NCBI GenBank assembly: GCA_030537315.1
Contig: JAUNNZ010000021.1
Coordinates: forward strand, 1 to 39,107
Source: Bacteroidia bacterium
Lineage (GTDB): Bacteria > Bacteroidota > Bacteroidia > Bacteroidales > UBA932
Reading direction: 5' to 3'
Length of the DNA: 39,107 nt
Below the pieces are notes generated by a model, which ran no database searches, had not been told where the DNA came from, and worked only from the letters and a program-made list of their open reading frames with translations. Shown here one piece after another: positions 8,195 through 17,363 of the stretch (its first letter is position 1; each line of letters starts with the position of its first letter). Position numbers and translations under genes: made by a program.

Positions 8195-9673
8195 ATGGCA
8201 AAAGAGGTTACTACACGCGCAGAGAACTACTCTCAGTGGTATAACGATCTCGCCCTCAAGGCGGATCTTGCGGAGCAGTCCGCGGTAAGAGGATGTATGG
8301 TGATCAAGCCTTACGGATATGCAATCTGGGAGACCATGCAGGCAACCCTTGACAAAATGTTCAAGGAAACAGGCGTCCAGAACGCATATTTCCCTCTTTT
8401 CATCCCCAAGTCCTTCTTCAGCCGTGAGGCCGAGCACGTCGCCGGCTTCGCCAAGGAGTGCGCGGTAGTCACGCACCACCGTCTGATGAACGATCCTGAC
8501 GGCAAGGGCGTCGTCGTGGACCCGGCCGCAAAGCTCGAAGAGGAACTCATCGTGCGCCCTACCTCGGAGACCATTATCTGGAGCACATACAAGAACTGGA
8601 TCACATCCTGGCGCGACCTCCCTATCCTCTGCAACCAGTGGTGCAATGTCGTCCGCTGGGAGATGCGCACACGCCTCTTCCTCCGTACGGCGGAATTCCT
8701 CTGGCAGGAAGGCCACACGGCCCACGCCACCGCGGCTGAAGCCGAGGCCAAGGCAAACGAGATGGTCCAGGTATATGCAAAATTCGCCCGTGAAGTTATG
8801 GCCCTGCCGGTCATCGTAGGCCACAAGAGCCCGAACGAGCGCTTCGCAGGTGCGCTCGACACCCTCACCATCGAGGCGATGATGCAGGACGGAAAGGCCC
8901 TGCAGGCGGGAACATCCCATTTCCTCGGGCAGAACTTCGCCAAGAGCTTCGACGTGCAGTTCACCAACAAGGAAGGGAAGCAGGAATATGTCTGGGCAAC
9001 GTCCTGGGGTGTGAGCACCCGTCTTATGGGCGCCCTCATCATGGCGCACGGAGACGACAACGGTCTCGTGCTTCCTCCGAAGCTCGCGCCTATACAGGTG
9101 GTCATGGTCCCTATCTACAAGACGGACGAGGAACACAACGCCATCCTTGACAAGATGTACGAAATCAAGAAGCAGCTCGAGACCCTCGGCCACAGCGTCA
9201 AGGTCGATGACCGCGACACGCTCCGTCCGGGCTTCAAGTTCGCCGAATGGGAGCTCAAGGGCGTGCCTGTACGCCTTGCCATGGGTGCGCGCGACCTCGC
9301 GGCAGGAACCGTCGAGGTGGCACGCCGCGACACCCTCACCAAGGAGACAATGCCTCTCGATGGCATTGCCGGGCACATCAACACCCTTCTTGACGACATC
9401 CAGCAGAACATATACGACAAGGCCCTTGCCTTCCGTGAATCCCACGTGGAGAAATGCGACAGCTGGGATGAATTCCAGGAGAAGATCCAGACCGGAAAGT
9501 TCCTCCTCTGCCACTGGGACGGCACCGTGGAGACCGAGCAGGCCATCAAGGACGCCACCAAGGCGACCATCCGCTGCATCCCTGTCGACTCATTCGTCTG
9601 CGAGGAAGAAGGAAAGGACATCTTCTCCGGCAAGCCGTCGCACCGCAGGGTCGTATTTGCAATCGCATACTAA
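8195..9673 (+). CDS. proS: Prolyl-tRNA synthetase, archaeal/eukaryotic-like type
   Basis: ProRS charges tRNA-Pro with proline. The protein has 492 residues from the ATG at 8195 ([16 protein letters not shown]); the 33 upstream in-frame codons do not resemble the family. Class II motifs are visible: the [17 protein letters not shown] segment, motif 2 with [20 protein letters not shown], and motif 3 within [15 protein letters not shown]. There is no long insertion (editing) domain between motifs 2 and 3, which identifies the shorter archaeal/eukaryotic-like ProRS used by Bacteroidota. The anticodon-binding domain (about 290-400) and a C-terminal domain ending in IAY, a conserved terminus in this type, follow. 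DUF3078 and tilS genes lie downstream on the same strand. Confidence 0.96.
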   Translation: MAKEVTTRAENYSQWYNDLALKADLAEQSAVRGCMVIKPYGYAIWETMQATLDKMFKETGVQNAYFPLFIPKSFFSREAEHVAGFAKECAVVTHHRLMNDPDGKGVVVDPAAKLEEELIVRPTSETIIWSTYKNWITSWRDLPILCNQWCNVVRWEMRTRLFLRTAEFLWQEGHTAHATAAEAEAKANEMVQVYAKFAREVMALPVIVGHKSPNERFAGALDTLTIEAMMQDGKALQAGTSHFLGQNFAKSFDVQFTNKEGKQEYVWATSWGVSTRLMGALIMAHGDDNGLVLPPKLAPIQVVMVPIYKTDEEHNAILDKMYEIKKQLETLGHSVKVDDRDTLRPGFKFAEWELKGVPVRLAMGARDLAAGTVEVARRDTLTKETMPLDGIAGHINTLLDDIQQNIYDKALAFRESHVEKCDSWDEFQEKIQTGKFLLCHWDGTVETEQAIKDATKATIRCIPVDSFVCEEEGKDIFSGKPSHRRVVFAIAY

Positions 9674-9685
9674 TTAACCCGAATA

Positions 9686-10714
9686 ATGAACAAACTATTC
9701 TTACTCCCTGTCCTTGCGCTGGCAGGAATCTCCGCCTACGCGCAGGACGATGTCCGCGACGCGGCTATGGAAGCCGCCTCGGCCATCATGAACGCCCCGA
9801 AGCCGGAGGAAGTGGTCGCAAAGCCCCAGTACTGGGCCACATCAGCAGATTTCGACCTCGGCTTCAACCAGACAGCCCTTTTCAACTGGGCTGCCGGCGG
9901 CAACAACACCATCACCCTCGGCGTCGGCCTCGACGCCAAGGCGAACTACGCCAAGGACCTCGCTTCCTGGAACAACCGCCTTCAGCTGAACTACGGTTTC
10001 CTCTGGTCTTCCGACAAGCACGGACTTCTCCAGAAGAACAATGACCGCATATATCTGGAAAGCAAATATGCAATGAAGTTCAAGGAGGACAGCAAGTGGA
10101 ATTACACTGCCGCCCTTGACTTCAGGACCCAGTTCACGGACGGTTTCAAGGACTCCGGATGGGAAGAGGTCGACGGACAGTGGGTCGGACAGAAGATCTC
10201 AGGATTCTTCTCACCTGCATACCTCAACCTCGCGCTCGGTATCGAGTGGGTGCCGAATGACTGGTTCACCCTCAACATAGCGCCGGCCACCGGCGGTCTC
10301 GTATTCTGCAACGCAGCGGACCTGCGTTCTTCATACGGTATGAAGCCGATTGCAGGCACAACCCCTACCCTGTACAACAGCAGCCTCTTCCAGCTCGGTG
10401 CCCAGGTCAAGGCTGACGTCAAAGTGAGCATCAACGAGAAGTTCGCCTTCGAGACCCAGCTCGTACTCTTCTATGACTATCTGTACGATTACAAGGCAGA
10501 GAATGCCAGCAAGTTCCCTATCCGTGTGAACTGGGACAACAAGATTTCCTGGCAGGCCGCACGCTTCTTCAAGATCGCCCTCAACACGTGGATGATCTAC
10601 GACCCTATCGTTGTATTCATGGACGAAGGACAGACGGTCGGCGACCACAGGGTACAGTTCAAGGAATTCTTCTCGATTTCCTTCTCATACGCAATCTCAA
10701 ACAAGAAGAAATAA
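9686..10714 (+). CDS. DUF3078 family outer-membrane protein
   Basis: This 342-residue protein starts with a signal peptide (about 1-19, ending SAYAQ). The segment DLGFNQTALFNWAAGGNNTITLG is the hallmark of the DUF3078 family, which is found in Bacteroidota and is predicted to form an outer-membrane beta-barrel; the rest alternates in barrel fashion and ends in FFSISFSYAIS followed by lysines. The role is unknown. It starts 12 nt after proS, and its stop overlaps the tilS start as TAATG, so all three genes are probably cotranscribed with translational coupling to tilS. Confidence 0.87.
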   Translation: MNKLFLLPVLALAGISAYAQDDVRDAAMEAASAIMNAPKPEEVVAKPQYWATSADFDLGFNQTALFNWAAGGNNTITLGVGLDAKANYAKDLASWNNRLQLNYGFLWSSDKHGLLQKNNDRIYLESKYAMKFKEDSKWNYTAALDFRTQFTDGFKDSGWEEVDGQWVGQKISGFFSPAYLNLALGIEWVPNDWFTLNIAPATGGLVFCNAADLRSSYGMKPIAGTTPTLYNSSLFQLGAQVKADVKVSINEKFAFETQLVLFYDYLYDYKAENASKFPIRVNWDNKISWQAARFFKIALNTWMIYDPIVVFMDEGQTVGDHRVQFKEFFSISFSYAISNKKK

Positions 10715-11649
10715 TGCGCATCCTTCTCGCCATAAGCGGCGGGATCGATTCGATGTATCTCGCAAACAGGGCTTCGGAGTTATTCCCCGAAGCCTCTTTT
10801 GCTGCCGCGCACTGCAATTTCCAGCTGCGCGGAGAAGAGTCCGACGGCGATGAGCGCTTTGTGCGCGAATGGTGCGCCGGGCACAATCTGCCGCTGTACG
10901 TCAAACGTTTTGACACAGCGGCCATTGCCGCGGAACGCGGAATCAGCATCGAGATGGCCGCCCGCGACCTCCGCTACGAATGGTTCGGAGAACTGTGCGC
11001 GGCCAACGGTTTCGATGCACTGGCCACAGCCCACAATGCCAATGACAACGCGGAGACATTGATTCTCAACCTGCTCCGCGGCACAGGCAGCAGGGGGCTG
11101 AGAGGCATAGCCGACGGGCGGAATCTGGATTCGACCGTAAGGATACTCAGACCTATGGTCGGAATCAGCCGGAAGGAAATCAGGAAATGGATGGAAGCCA
11201 ACGGATGCGGATGGCGGGAGGACAGCACGAACAGGGAGTCCGTCGTCAAGCGCAACGTCGTCAGGAACGAAGTCTTCCCTATCTTCGAAAGGATCAATCC
11301 CAAGTTCGTGGACACCCTGAATGCCGACATCAAGCGCTTCTCGCAGGTGGATGACATCGCTGACGACTATTTCCTGTCCGTCAAGGACAGCGTCTGCGAC
11401 GAGCGCGGCATCAGGATCGACGACATCCTCAAGCTGCGGCACTGGGAATACGTCCTCTGGCGTTTCCTGGAGCCTTGCTCCTTCAGCCAGGAAACGTTCG
11501 AGAAACTTACCGCCCTGATGGGCAGGTTCGCCGCAGAAAAAAGAGGGACGGTGACCCTCGGCGGAAAGACCTTCGAATCACCATCCCATATCGTAAAAGC
11601 CCTCAGGGGGCGTCTTGTCATTTCTCTTCGGAATCCACAAGAGCGGTAG
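10714..11649 (+). CDS. tilS: tRNA(Ile)-lysidine synthase, short form
   Basis: TilS converts cytidine-34 of the CAU-anticodon tRNA-Ile to lysidine so that it reads AUA. The ATP-pyrophosphatase P-loop is SGGIDS (residues 8-13), followed by the HCNFQLRGEESDGDE signature and TAHNANDNAETLILNLLRGTG, all typical of TilS. The protein is 311 residues, against roughly 430 in E. coli; the compact C-terminal substrate-binding domain is absent or strongly shortened. The ATG overlaps the DUF3078 stop. Its last 32 nt overlap the 3' end of the convergent symporter gene. Catalytic motifs look complete, so I call it functional, with moderate certainty. Confidence 0.92.
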   Translation: MRILLAISGGIDSMYLANRASELFPEASFAAAHCNFQLRGEESDGDERFVREWCAGHNLPLYVKRFDTAAIAAERGISIEMAARDLRYEWFGELCAANGFDALATAHNANDNAETLILNLLRGTGSRGLRGIADGRNLDSTVRILRPMVGISRKEIRKWMEANGCGWREDSTNRESVVKRNVVRNEVFPIFERINPKFVDTLNADIKRFSQVDDIADDYFLSVKDSVCDERGIRIDDILKLRHWEYVLWRFLEPCSFSQETFEKLTALMGRFAAEKRGTVTLGGKTFESPSHIVKALRGRLVISLRNPQER

Positions 11650-13189
11650 TGGCCTTCACGGTCACGGTTGTCGTGTAGCATTCAAACATCTCTTCAACCT
11701 TTTCCTTATTGCGAACCTTGGTCACAAGGCTGACAAGAGGAACTATCACGAGGCCTGCAAGCATCGCGAGGACACCTGCGTTGATAGGTGATGAGAAGTA
11801 CGGAGAGATGAATACCTTTCCGGTGAAGGTGCAGTACATGCATCCGCACATGATTGCGATACCGCAGATGAAGCTGGCCCAGACAGCGGCAGGTGTGGTC
11901 TGTTTAAGGAACAGGCCATAAAGGAACGGTGCGAGGAACGCGCCTGCGAGGGCGCCCCAGGAGATACCCATCAGCTGGGCGATGAAGGTGACGGAGCTCT
12001 TGGCCTGCACGATTGCTATGATTGAAGATACTGCAATGAAGAAAAGGACGAGAAGACGTATGCAGAGGAGCTGGCCCTTCTCCTTCATCCTGTTTCCTGT
12101 GGCAGGGTTGATGATATCAAGTGTCAGGGTTGAGCCGGAGGTCAGCACAAGAGATGACAGGGTGCTCATCGAGGCGGAAAGTACAAGGATGATGACTATT
12201 CCTATCATCAGGTCAGGAAGAGTCTGGAGCATTGACGGAACGATGCTGTCATATACAGGGGTTCCGGCAGGAGTGTATTCTATGACGTTGCTGTACAGAC
12301 GGCCGAATCCGCCGAGGAAGTAGCATCCGCCGGCGACCACGAAGGCGAAAAGCGTCGAGATGACCGTTCCCTTGCGGATGGCGGCCTCATCGCGGATGGC
12401 GTAGAATTTGCCGACCATCTGAGGGAGTCCCCAGGTGCCGAGAGAAGTCAGGAGGATTACGCCGAGGAGCATCAACGGCTGAGGACCGAAGAACGACACG
12501 AATGCGCCCTGGAGAGCCGGAGCCGACTCGCTCGGAACAGTCGAAAGGTTCTCGATGGCGGAAGTGAAGCCGCCGTTGCCGTTCAGTACCGATATGATCA
12601 CCGCGACGATTCCGATGAGCATTATCATTCCCTGGATGAAGTCGTTGACCGCGGTTGCCATATATCCGCCCACAAGTACATAAACTCCGGTCAGCACAGC
12701 CATTCCCACGACACACCAGACGTAGTCGATATTGAATGCCATACTGAAAAGCCTTGAGAGTCCGTTATACAGCGAAGCGGTATAAGGGATGAGGAAAAGG
12801 AACACGATGGCGGATGCGGCGACCTTGAGCGCAGGTGAAGAGAACCTGCGGCCAAAGAAGTCAGGCATCGTGGCGCTCTGAAGGTGCTGGGTCATCAGGC
12901 GGGTGCGGCGTCCGAGGATTTTCCACGCGAGAAGGGAACCGATGAGGGCATTGCCTATACCTATCCAGGTAGATGCGAGGCCGAAGCGCCAGCCGAACTG
13001 TCCGGCGTAGCCGACGAAGATGACGGCTGAGAAATAAGAGGTTCCGAATGCGAACGCTGTAAGCCAGGAGCCCACATTACGGCTTCCGAGAACAAAGCCC
13101 TGCACAGATGACGCACTGTGACGGCAATAGACGCCCACGCCGATCATCACGGCGAAGAACACTACCAACAACAAAATTTTAAGTAACAT
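11618..13189 (-). CDS. Sodium:solute symporter (SSS/PutP family)
   Basis: This 523-residue inner-membrane protein belongs to the sodium/solute symporter family (the PutP/SGLT fold with about 13 helices). The N-terminal segments FAFGTSYFSAVIFVGYAGQFGW and LVGGYMATAVNDFIQGMIMLIG correspond to conserved family motifs (the latter to the SSS signature region, GGY-x-DFIQ). The C-terminal 40 residues are a charged cytoplasmic tail. The substrate cannot be told from sequence. I use the ATG at 13187-13189; a TTG three codons upstream is possible. It lies 36 nt downstream of the acyl-CoA synthetase-like gene in a minus-strand set, which hints at uptake of a carboxylate or similar substrate activated by that ligase, but this is inference. 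Confidence 0.9.
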   Translation of the reverse strand: MLLKILLLVVFFAVMIGVGVYCRHSASSVQGFVLGSRNVGSWLTAFAFGTSYFSAVIFVGYAGQFGWRFGLASTWIGIGNALIGSLLAWKILGRRTRLMTQHLQSATMPDFFGRRFSSPALKVAASAIVFLFLIPYTASLYNGLSRLFSMAFNIDYVWCVVGMAVLTGVYVLVGGYMATAVNDFIQGMIMLIGIVAVIISVLNGNGGFTSAIENLSTVPSESAPALQGAFVSFFGPQPLMLLGVILLTSLGTWGLPQMVGKFYAIRDEAAIRKGTVISTLFAFVVAGGCYFLGGFGRLYSNVIEYTPAGTPVYDSIVPSMLQTLPDLMIGIVIILVLSASMSTLSSLVLTSGSTLTLDIINPATGNRMKEKGQLLCIRLLVLFFIAVSSIIAIVQAKSSVTFIAQLMGISWGALAGAFLAPFLYGLFLKQTTPAAVWASFICGIAIMCGCMYCTFTGKVFISPYFSSPINAGVLAMLAGLVIVPLVSLVTKVRNKEKVEEMFECYTTTVTVKATTALVDSEEK

Positions 13190-13224
13190 AACCAACAATA
13201 TTTATCAGATGGTCTTCCCTGAAA

Positions 13225-14949
13225 CTAGAAGACCTTTATTCCATCTCCGGAACAGGCCCCCGGAAGAAGTGTCCGCTTGATCTTTCTCGTGGACGTCTTC
13301 TCATAAGGTCTGTCAACTATCTCTATATAATCGATCCTCTTGTAGGACGGAAGCAGGCCGTTTGCCTTCTTGATGTCGGAAAGGATGCCGTCACGGTCAG
13401 CGCGCTTTGCATCATCACTGATATACAGGCCCACGCACAATACCGGGCGGCCATCATATTCCGGATGATACACCACAACCTCATCAGCATAGCTGAGAGC
13501 CGATTCAATCACATTTTCGACTTCTTCAGGACAGATGTTCTTTCCGTTCTCGAGAACTATGGTGTTCTTCTTTCTTCCCACAAGGAAGATCTTGCCTTCG
13601 GCATCGATGCGGGCGCTGTCTCCCGTATTGAAGAACCCGTCTTCCATGAACACCTTGCGGGTGGCTTCCTCATCCTTGTAGTAGCCCTTCGCCACACTCT
13701 TTCCGCGTATGCAGAGTTCGCCCACACCTTCCTCATTGACATTGATGAGCTTCGCCTCGAGACCCGGGCAAGGCTTGCCGACGCTGAGATGTTCGGTGAG
13801 AGTCTCGCTGTTCATTGAAATGAGCGGTCCGCACTCCGTGATACCGTAGCCGTTTTCCATACGTACGCCGAGGTCGTTCATACCCTTCACGACCTCAGGG
13901 TTCAGCATCGAGCCGCCGCAGACGATGAATTCCAGATTCCCTCCGAACGGGGCGAAGAGGTCCGCGAACATCGAATGGGTCTTGTCCTTGCCGAACTTGC
14001 GCAGCAGGTTGCTTATCTTGATGCCCTTCTTGAGCTTTTCAGCCTTGCCCAGCTTGGCCGCATTGGTCCAGATGCCCTTGTAGAAAGCGTTGGCGATCAT
14101 AGGGACGATGGTTATGCAGTTAGGCTTGAACAGCTTCATGTTGGCCATCATGTTGCGCATGTTGTCGTTTATGTAGGTCAGGCGGCCGGAAGCGACACGC
14201 GTCATGATATGGGTGTTTATTTCGGTGGCGTGATGCATCGGGAGCACGCTCATCGCGGTGTTTTCCGGTGTCGCCATAATGGTATCCATACAGTTCAGGA
14301 TATTGGCTGCAAGATTCGCGTTGGTCAGCACGACGCCCTTGTTGGCGCCGGTGGTGCCGCTGGTGAAGAGGATCTTTGCGGGAGCTTCAAGATCGAGCTT
14401 GATGTTCCTGTAGATGCTTTTGTCCTTGAGAGCGGCGCCCCGCTTCACGAGCTCGTCGTAAGACAGGTACCCTTCCTTCTGCTTGTCTATGGTGATCAGC
14501 GTTTTTACGCGCGGGCACTTGTCCATCACCTCTTCGAGGGTCTTCACGATCTTGGCATTGCAGATGACCGCGTCGGCGTCACATTTGTTGAGAAGTGTGA
14601 CGAGCAGATCCACGGGAGCTTCGCGGTCGATAGGGGTGACAACACCCACGCCGCTCGAGATACAGATGTCAGACAATACGTAGCGGACCGAATTTTCGGC
14701 GATGATTGCTATATGTGCATCCTTCAGGCCGGCGTCGATGAGGCCGTCACCGAGGTTCATCACCTCTTCATAGATATCCTCGCTGGTATAATATACAATA
14801 TTCTTGTCCTGGTCCAGTTCGGCCAGGATCCTGTGGTCGGGAAGGATGGAGGCTATCCTCTCAAGTACCTGGCGTATGCTTTCGTAGTCGCCGTCTTTGA
14901 GGAGGATGTTCTTGTTCATCTGCCTCTCTGTCATAAAGGTCCTTTTCAT
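13225..14949 (-). CDS. AMP-forming acyl-CoA synthetase / ligase (ANL superfamily)
   Basis: This 574-residue protein adenylates a carboxylic acid and probably passes it to CoA. Motifs: the phosphate loop ILFTSGTTGANKGVVLTNAN (about 190-212), the YGITECGP motif, the TGDSARID motif, the hinge GRKKNTIVLENGKNICPEEVE, and a C-terminal Lys in TSTRKIKR. A hydrophobic or fatty acid substrate fits best by similarity to long-chain acyl-CoA ligases. The start is the ATG within CATATG at 14947-14949, 15 nt after the stop of the TPR gene; this linker is almost identical to that in front of lpxD. Two further in-frame ATGs (codons 6 and 11) could also be used. Confidence 0.92.
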   Translation of the reverse strand: MKRTFMTERQMNKNILLKDGDYESIRQVLERIASILPDHRILAELDQDKNIVYYTSEDIYEEVMNLGDGLIDAGLKDAHIAIIAENSVRYVLSDICISSGVGVVTPIDREAPVDLLVTLLNKCDADAVICNAKIVKTLEEVMDKCPRVKTLITIDKQKEGYLSYDELVKRGAALKDKSIYRNIKLDLEAPAKILFTSGTTGANKGVVLTNANLAANILNCMDTIMATPENTAMSVLPMHHATEINTHIMTRVASGRLTYINDNMRNMMANMKLFKPNCITIVPMIANAFYKGIWTNAAKLGKAEKLKKGIKISNLLRKFGKDKTHSMFADLFAPFGGNLEFIVCGGSMLNPEVVKGMNDLGVRMENGYGITECGPLISMNSETLTEHLSVGKPCPGLEAKLINVNEEGVGELCIRGKSVAKGYYKDEEATRKVFMEDGFFNTGDSARIDAEGKIFLVGRKKNTIVLENGKNICPEEVENVIESALSYADEVVVYHPEYDGRPVLCVGLYISDDAKRADRDGILSDIKKANGLLPSYKRIDYIEIVDRPYEKTSTRKIKRTLLPGACSGDGIKVF

Positions 14950-14964
14950 ATGTTCAAGCAGGTT

Positions 14965-15843
14965 TTAGTTCAATTTGTCACGGAGTGCGGTCAATGTCTT
15001 GTAATCGTCCTTGTCAGTGCTCGTATGGCGCTGAGACCTGTCGTACAGGCCTATGGCATAGTCAACAAGCGCCTTCGCCTCCTCCCTGTCGCTCATGCCG
15101 CCGAGCGGTTTCGAGGACCACGCAGGCACGTGGCCGCTTCCGAGCGAGCCGGAGAAATACGAGTATTTCGTAATGGTTTTTGAAGTCTGTGCAAACTTTG
15201 CCTTTTCAGCATCGAAGGCGGCCGCGCGCTTTTCTGCGGTCCAGCCGCGCTTGGAAAGTATTTCCGCCAGCAGGGCATAGGTGGAGAGCCTCAACTCACC
15301 GGAAGGGATGTTGGCAAGAGCGGTGCGGGTGAAGTTCGCCGCAGCGTCGTTGGATTTCATCGGATGGTTGAAATATATCTCGGCAAGGGCCTGCCAGGCT
15401 TCAGAGCACTTCACGAGTTTGAGGTCGTCGAGGATGTATGTGAGGTCCTTTGTCATGACAGGCACTGCCGATGCCTGTTCGAGCAAAGGCTTGGTCTGGC
15501 ATTCGCGGCCTACGTTGGCGCAGTGCCACATATAGCACTGCGGATTGTTAGGATCCGCCTCGATAGCGCTGGCGGCGTACTCTATGCCCTGGCCGAAGAC
15601 AGCCTTTTTGCCGTCCTTCGTCTTTTCAAGCTGTCCCTTCGCGACACAGCCTCTGGCAAGACGCCAGAGAACCTCCGCCTTTTCACCTGATGATTTTGCC
15701 TGGGGAAGCATTCCCTCGAGGAGCTGCTGGCTTTCTGCAATCTGCCCGTTACCCAGCATGGAATCAACTTTCCTGAAGTCGAGCGACCAGGACGCTGAAG
15801 CAGCAATTGCAAGCCCGATCAAAACCGTCAACAATCTTTTCAT
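14965..15843 (-). CDS. Secreted TPR-like protein
   Basis: This 292-residue protein has an N-terminal signal peptide (KRLLTVLIGLAIAASASWS) and helical repeats with TPR character: the pair AEVLWRLARGCVAKG and GIEYAASAIEADPNNPQCYMWH (about 55-110) resembles the repeats of the RMDN-like TPR group. The remainder (about 150-290) is helical and contains an SGSLGSGHVPAW segment of unknown role. Expected in the periplasm. I chose the ATG at 15841-15843, because the longer frame begins with TTG. It is the first gene of the TPR-ligase-symporter set; the -7 box TAAATTTG at 15861-15868 stands 17 nt upstream. Specific function is unknown. Confidence 0.78.
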   Translation of the reverse strand: MKRLLTVLIGLAIAASASWSLDFRKVDSMLGNGQIAESQQLLEGMLPQAKSSGEKAEVLWRLARGCVAKGQLEKTKDGKKAVFGQGIEYAASAIEADPNNPQCYMWHCANVGRECQTKPLLEQASAVPVMTKDLTYILDDLKLVKCSEAWQALAEIYFNHPMKSNDAAANFTRTALANIPSGELRLSTYALLAEILSKRGWTAEKRAAAFDAEKAKFAQTSKTITKYSYFSGSLGSGHVPAWSSKPLGGMSDREEAKALVDYAIGLYDRSQRHTSTDKDDYKTLTALRDKLN

Positions 15844-15860
15844 AGCCAACTTAAATTTTA

Positions 15861-15868
15861 CAAATTTA
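15861..15868 (-). promoter_or_regulatory. -7 box for the TPR-ligase-symporter set
   Basis: TAAATTTG on the minus strand fits TAnnTTTG and lies 17 nt before the ATG at 15843. No good -33 box is seen at the usual distance. It overlaps the -33 element of the divergent esterase promoter. Confidence 0.5.
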
Positions 15869-15897
15869 GCAATAATGCAGGAATTTCACTATTTTTG
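15866..15897 (+). promoter_or_regulatory. Promoter of the esterase-DUF1573-GH3 set
   Basis: TTAG (15866-15869), a 20-nt spacer and TATTTTTG (15890-15897) fit the Bacteroidota promoter pattern, 20 nt ahead of the esterase ATG. The -33 element overlaps the -7 box of the divergent TPR gene, so the two promoters probably compete. Confidence 0.6.
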
Positions 15898-15917
15898 GAT
15901 GTTAATTATAATAACCA

Positions 15918-17363
15918 ATGAAACTGAAATCCTCAATTCTCGCTCTTGCAGCCATCATTTTTGCAGCTTGCACACAGAGCAGCCCCATCCTCACTATCGA
16001 AGGTGGCCAGGTCCAGGGCGTCCCTGGCAAAAAAGCAGGTGTAACCGTTTTCAAGGGTATCCCATACGCAGCTCCCCCAATCGGAGACCTCCGCTGGAAA
16101 GAGCCTCAGCCGGTGATTCCTTGGGAAGGTGTCAAGGTTGCCGATACATACGGCCATCCGGGCTTCCAGGTCACACACTATCCTGGCGGCTACACTACGG
16201 AATGGGGATATGGCGACGAACCAGCATACAGCGAGGACTGCCTCTACCTCAATGTCTGGACAAAGGCCCCGGGCCAGACCGACAAGAAACTTCCTGTCGC
16301 TCTCTGGATACACGGCGGCGGCCTCCGCGAAGGCTGGGGTTTCGAGCCTGAATTCGAAGGCGACGAATGGGCGGCGAAGGACGTCGTCCTGGTTTCAATC
16401 AACTACCGTCTCGGAATGTTCGGCTTCTTCTGCCACCCTGACCTCATCGCGGAGAATGAGCACGGAACATCCGGCAACTACGGCATACTCGACCAGATCC
16501 AGGCGCTCAAGTGGATCAAGGCCAACATCGCCCAGTTCGGAGGCGACCCTGACAATGTGACCATCTTCGGCCAGTCAGGCGGCGGACGCAGCACCAGGAC
16601 ACTCTCAGAGTCTCCGCTCGCACGCGGTCTTTTCCACAAGGCTGTCATAATGAGCGCACAGGGACTTGCAGTCGCTCCTACAGAAGCGGTCAAGGGCGGA
16701 ATGCCTCCTATGCCTGCAATGCCTGCAGCCACCCTTGAAAGCCAGGCCGAGAACTACAAGACCATCATGGACTGGGCCGGCCTCACCGACCTCCAGAAGA
16801 TGCGCGCCTGCTCTACCGAAGAGATATTCTCAATCGTGAACATTTACAACAGGGTACACGGCATCCGCGCTTTCGGAATGTTCGCCCCTGTCATCGACGG
16901 CTACTGCTGCAAGGAGACCTTCGACGAGGCCGCCGCTTCCGGCAATCTCGCAGAAGTCCCTTATATGATCGGCTTCACCCTCAACGACGCCGGCAACATG
17001 GCTCCGGGAATCGCGGCGTTCGGCAAGAACCGCGAGGAGCACGGAGTCAAGGCTTACGCATATCAGTTCGCACGTCCTCTTCCGGACGACGGCAGCCATC
17101 CCGAGGACTACCTCAAGGGTGCATTCCACTCATCAGACCTCTGGTTCGTCTTCAAGACGCTCGCCAACTGCTGGCGTCCTTGGACCCAGGGCGACTGGGA
17201 CCTCTCTGAAAAGATGCTCACCGCCTGGACCAACTTCGCCAAGACCAGCGACCCGGGTCTCGGATGGGAGCCTTGCACTGCTGAGAATCCTAACTTCATG
17301 GTATTCCGCCTGGATGAGAATGACGCCGAGGCATCCTTCTTCGGCCAGCCTCTGAAACCGTAA
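15918..17363 (+). CDS. Type-B carboxylesterase family lipoprotein
   Basis: This 481-residue alpha/beta hydrolase belongs to the carboxylesterase type B family and should cleave carboxylic esters. A lipoprotein signal peptide (about 1-17, lipobox IFAAC) predicts export and lipid anchoring. Family motifs are present: FKGIPYAAPPIGDLRWK, SEDCLYLNVW, WIHGGGLREGWG (oxyanion region) and the nucleophile elbow FGQSGGGRST with Ser220. The usual elbow is GESAGG, so E is replaced by Q and A by G here. It leads a set with a DUF1573 protein (TAATG overlap) and a GH3 glycosidase, which suggests deacylation of a plant or host polysaccharide before glycosidase attack; that link is inference. Confidence 0.9.
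   Translation: MKLKSSILALAAIIFAACTQSSPILTIEGGQVQGVPGKKAGVTVFKGIPYAAPPIGDLRWKEPQPVIPWEGVKVADTYGHPGFQVTHYPGGYTTEWGYGDEPAYSEDCLYLNVWTKAPGQTDKKLPVALWIHGGGLREGWGFEPEFEGDEWAAKDVVLVSINYRLGMFGFFCHPDLIAENEHGTSGNYGILDQIQALKWIKANIAQFGGDPDNVTIFGQSGGGRSTRTLSESPLARGLFHKAVIMSAQGLAVAPTEAVKGGMPPMPAMPAATLESQAENYKTIMDWAGLTDLQKMRACSTEEIFSIVNIYNRVHGIRAFGMFAPVIDGYCCKETFDEAAASGNLAEVPYMIGFTLNDAGNMAPGIAAFGKNREEHGVKAYAYQFARPLPDDGSHPEDYLKGAFHSSDLWFVFKTLANCWRPWTQGDWDLSEKMLTAWTNFAKTSDPGLGWEPCTAENPNFMVFRLDENDAEASFFGQPLKP

Noticed and set aside
8060-9514. Long minus-strand reading frame opposite proS (484 codons)
   Set aside because: It mirrors the G+C-rich codons of the well-supported proS gene and shows no family motif.
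13975-15183. 402-codon plus-strand frame opposite the ligase and TPR genes
   Set aside because: It crosses two well-supported minus-strand genes and has the valine/aspartate-rich composition typical of an antisense shadow.
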